Part shown: positions 1-64,000 of the stretch, piece after piece
How positions within the stretch are numbered: position 1 is the first letter of the stretch
How the letters are laid out: every line of letters starts with the position of its first letter
NCBI RefSeq assembly: GCF_901709675.1
Contig: NC_051092.1
Span: forward strand, 15,788,991 to 15,852,990
DNA length: 64,000 nucleotides
Reading direction: 5' to 3'
Source: Syngnathus acus
Lineage: Eukaryota; Chordata; Actinopteri; Syngnathiformes; Syngnathidae
Made by a program: the position numbers and the translations under genes
The notes under the pieces: model-generated
What the model saw: the letters and a program-made list of their open reading frames with translations, nothing else
What the model was told of the DNA's origin: nothing
Databases searched by the model: none

Positions 1-506
1 TCTGTGTCTTCTCGGGGGTATTTCTTAGCAAGTATAGAAAATTAGAACAGGTTTCCCCCTTCCCCAAGCAAAGTTAGGAGATCAAGAATAAAGTGACATG
101 TATTTTTGTTATAAAGGGTTGAAAAAGCAAAAATAAAACCGTTGTTTTGGTTTTCTGTGTGCTTTACACAGAGTAATAGGTCAAAAAGTGTGACTTTTAT
201 CTTTCATGTTCAGTATCTTGTTGGCAGTCTCGGAATAAAGATGTGTTTGGAAAGTCAGGTGCTTGTATTTCATACTGCCACAGTGTATTCTCAACCTGGC
301 AAGAGCCAAATATACATAAATCACTCAAGGGAATTCTCCACAGTATTAATCCAGGACAGGTTCACTGTGACCTGTTGGGAAAGATGGGACATACAGTACA
401 ATAGCTGAGCTGTTTGGGTAATGCGGCAACTTGTGCACGCCGACCAAATTTTTGTTTTGACGGTGACAGATGATAATACCAGCTAAAATCAATAATAATA
501 ATAAGG
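1..506. other. Intron sequence, no feature recognised
   Basis: This is AT-rich intronic sequence between the C2 exon and element A1. I see no coding match, terminal inverted repeat or tandem repeat. An 88-codon open frame at 142-408 has no recognisable motif. Confidence 0.5.
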
Positions 507-1541
507 CCGTATTTTTCAGCCTAAATGTCGCTCCAGAATATAGGTCGCGTTAGCCATAAAATGCACAATAACGTGAAAAAAACATATATAAGTCGCTCCG
601 GAGTATAAGTCGCATTTTGGGGGAAATTTATTCGACAAAATCCAACACCAAGAACAGACATGAACAAGCAACAACAGGCTAAACGATAGGTATGCTAACG
701 TGACATAAACACAAACGAAGAGCTGAGAACGGGCCTGACGTAACATTCAGAGTCATTCAAATAACTATTACATAAATAACACGTTTATAAAACCATCTGT
801 GTCACTCCAATTCATCAATCGTCCTTTTTGTCAACAATGCCGGCCGGGTGCGTGCCACTGACGGCGGTTGCACTTTAAAATATTCCACAGGCCCATATAA
901 CGATATATAAATTATATATCAAATAACTATTATACAAGCAATAATATTATCAAACCATCTGTGTCACTCCAAATCATTAAATCCATCGATCGTCCTTTAT
1001 GTAAACAATGCCGAACTTAATTAGTGTGCGCTGCTGACGGTGCTTGCACTTCTAAATATTCCACAGGCCCATATAACGATATATAAATTATATATCAAAT
1101 AACTATTATATAAGCAATACTATAATCAAACCATCTGTGTCACTCCAAATCATTAAATCCATCGATCAAATTCCTCGTCCTTTGTCAACAACGCCGCACG
1201 TGCGCCCTGACGTCAGTCTTGTCGTTATTCCACAGATCTAGTATATAACTATATTGTAGCGTTAACAAAGTACCAGGAAAAACGTGGGTTTGGTAAACGG
1301 CTCTTTATTTAACAAAACAAGAGTTCAACGAGCCAACAACTACTGAACTGTAACGATAAAAACATATACAAGTTGTTACACGAAATAAAATATATTAAAT
1401 AACTATAACATAAATAGTTCACCGCCACACGGCCCAAAGCACCGACGTCGACTTCCAGGCATGTGGCGGCGTGGACTTCCATAAGTCGCCCCCCCACCCA
1501 AACTATGAAAATAAACGCGACTTATAGTCCGAAAAATACGG
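507..1541. mobile_element. Family A DNA transposon, copy A1 (deleted, non-autonomous)
   Basis: The left end ccgtatttttcagcct and the right end agtccgaaaaatacgg are inverted. The right side is followed by TA. Inside are the family's 3' modules: a segment also found in A2-A6 (around 600-720), two further copies of a unit containing a taaatccatcgatcgtcct-like core (near 980 and 1150), and a segment ending in a polyadenylation-like AATAAA when read on the minus strand (near 1300). The GC-rich 118-bp repeats and the acidic-tail coding remnant of longer copies are deleted here (around 1470-1490). Confidence 0.8.
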
Positions 1542-1573
1542 TAGTAATAATAATGATCGTAATAATAATAATA

Positions 1574-1915
1574 GTCCATCCATCAATCCATTTTCTGTAC
1601 CACTTGGCCCCACGGGGGTCACGGACGTGCTGGAGCCTATCCCAGCAGTCATCGGGCAGTAGGCGGGTGACACCCTGAATGGTTGCCAACCAATTGCAGG
1701 TCAACCAACCATTTACACTCGCACTCATACCTATGGGCAATTTGGAGTGCTCAATCAGCCTACCATGCATGTTTTTTTTTGGATGTGGGAGGAAACCGGA
1801 GTTCCCGGAGGAAACCCACGCAGGCACGGGGAGAACATGCAATTTCCACACAGGGAGGGCCAGAGGTGGAATCGAACCCGCACCCTCCTAACTGTGAAGC
1901 AGATGTGCTAATAAT
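1574..1915 (-). mobile_element. tRNA-derived SINE, family G, copy G1
   Basis: Read on the minus strand, this has a tRNA-like head with a B-box (ggttcgattcc-like) near 1868-1880 and the body shared with 5099-5449 and 53542-53882. Its tail (ccatccatcaatccatt read on plus) lies at 1575-1593. It is flanked by taataataat repeats, so the exact target duplication is unclear. It lies just outside A1. Confidence 0.8.
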
Positions 1916-2513
1916 AATAATCGTACCAGCTAAAATTGAACAAATCACCTCTGGCTGTTTCAAAAGAAAACTGATTGTGCGAGAACAGTATCAGTTCCAG
2001 CATCCACCCGTGTCGCCATGTTTGGTTTGTTCATTTGTCCTGGCCTCTGCATTTTCTTGTTTTTGCAACAGCCACATATCACACCCCAAAACACATTGAT
2101 CCTTTGTGATTGCTCAACACCACCAGTGGTATGGCTCGGACTCTGCGGGAGTTGGGACAAGATGGATTCTCAGGGTTTTGTGAACTCACAAATTTTGGTA
2201 CCGGATCCTCTAAAAAAATTACATTTGGTAATTTCGGTAGGTAGGGTCCCTCATAGCATCATAATGCCATTTTGCAGAATTTTACTGACTTACATGACAT
2301 CCATCATTTTATTCCCTAAGGTCTGGTCTTTCCCCACAAATCAAAAACTTAATTTTTAGATACACACGCATGCACACACGCATGTGCACAATGTAATCTG
2401 GATTGTTTCAAAAGAGTTTAAGATAATTAAGTCATCAGAGTTAATGAATTAAAGTATGTAATTACTAGGAAATAGAGATTTGTGTGAAAAGCAGATGTGC
2501 AGCTTGTTCTTAC
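1916..2513. other. Intron sequence with short CA/GCAT-rich tract
   Basis: This is ordinary intronic sequence. A short alternating purine-pyrimidine tract (acacacgcatgcacacacg-like) lies at about 2362-2390. No gene is recognised. Confidence 0.5.

Positions 2514-64000
<61,487 letters not shown>

Noticed and set aside
142-408. 88-codon frame at the left edge as a missing plcg2 exon
   Set aside because: It is on the wrong strand and shows no similarity to the C-terminal part of PLC gamma.

Overview
This is a piece of a teleost fish genome, probably a percomorph. One split, SH2/SH3-bearing gene runs through the whole window on the minus strand, and its introns are filled with fish-type transposons (Tc1-like, pogo-like, hAT, APE-type LINEs, tRNA-derived SINEs, solo LTRs). 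No species can be named safely from sequence alone. The host gene is a phospholipase C gamma 2-like gene (plcg2). I can place 17 consecutive coding exons between 64000 and 2514 with matching reading phases, about 2.18 kb of coding sequence (726 codons) in 61.5 kb. They cover, in order, the end of the catalytic X-box region, the first half of the split PH domain, the N-SH2, C-SH2 and SH3 domains, the second half of the split PH, the catalytic Y-box, and most of the C2 domain. The 5' exons lie beyond 64000 and the last 3' exon(s) before base 2514. Everything else is intron. 

Layout from left to right. 1-2513: intron with a TA-flanked DNA transposon (family A, copy A1) and a SINE. 2514-2880: the two C2 exons, separated by a 96-bp stop-free intron. 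2881-10963: A2 (with a SINE inserted in it), a tRNA SINE, element C1 with a 251-bp tandem array, and A3. 10964-11103: Y-box exon. 11104-17547: hAT copy D3, a decayed LINE (H) and a solo LTR. 17548-17751: Y-box exon. 17752-25920: a pogo-like MITE, a hAT element carrying another element, A4 carrying a hAT (D1) and a third DNA transposon (E), and element B. 25921-26023: exon. 26024-42085: a 16-kb intron whose donor appears to be GC. It holds a four-level transposon nest (26131-36276), a LINE 3' end, and element C2. 42086-45049: five exons of the PH and SH3 region. 45050-50799: hAT copies D4 and F4, a CA microsatellite and a gag-like remnant. 50800-55114: SH2 exons with an ATGG minisatellite touching one of them. 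55115-63688: two Tc1-like elements, a DUF4817-like element split by A6, and an LTR-like block. 63689-64000: two exons. 

The most unusual content is a set of DNA-transposon families (A, B, C, E, X) that share TA target duplication and nearly the same terminal word (CCGTA followed by a T run) but have unrelated interiors. Several carry internal tandem arrays. Small coding remnants in two families and in X suggest a pogo-like origin. A hAT family (D) has two copies with an intact 78-codon ORF in which an N-terminal start with a PKKRKV motif is joined to a C-terminal hAT dimerisation segment. Two related copies have the same join out of frame. Comparisons inside the window give direct empty-site evidence for several insertions.
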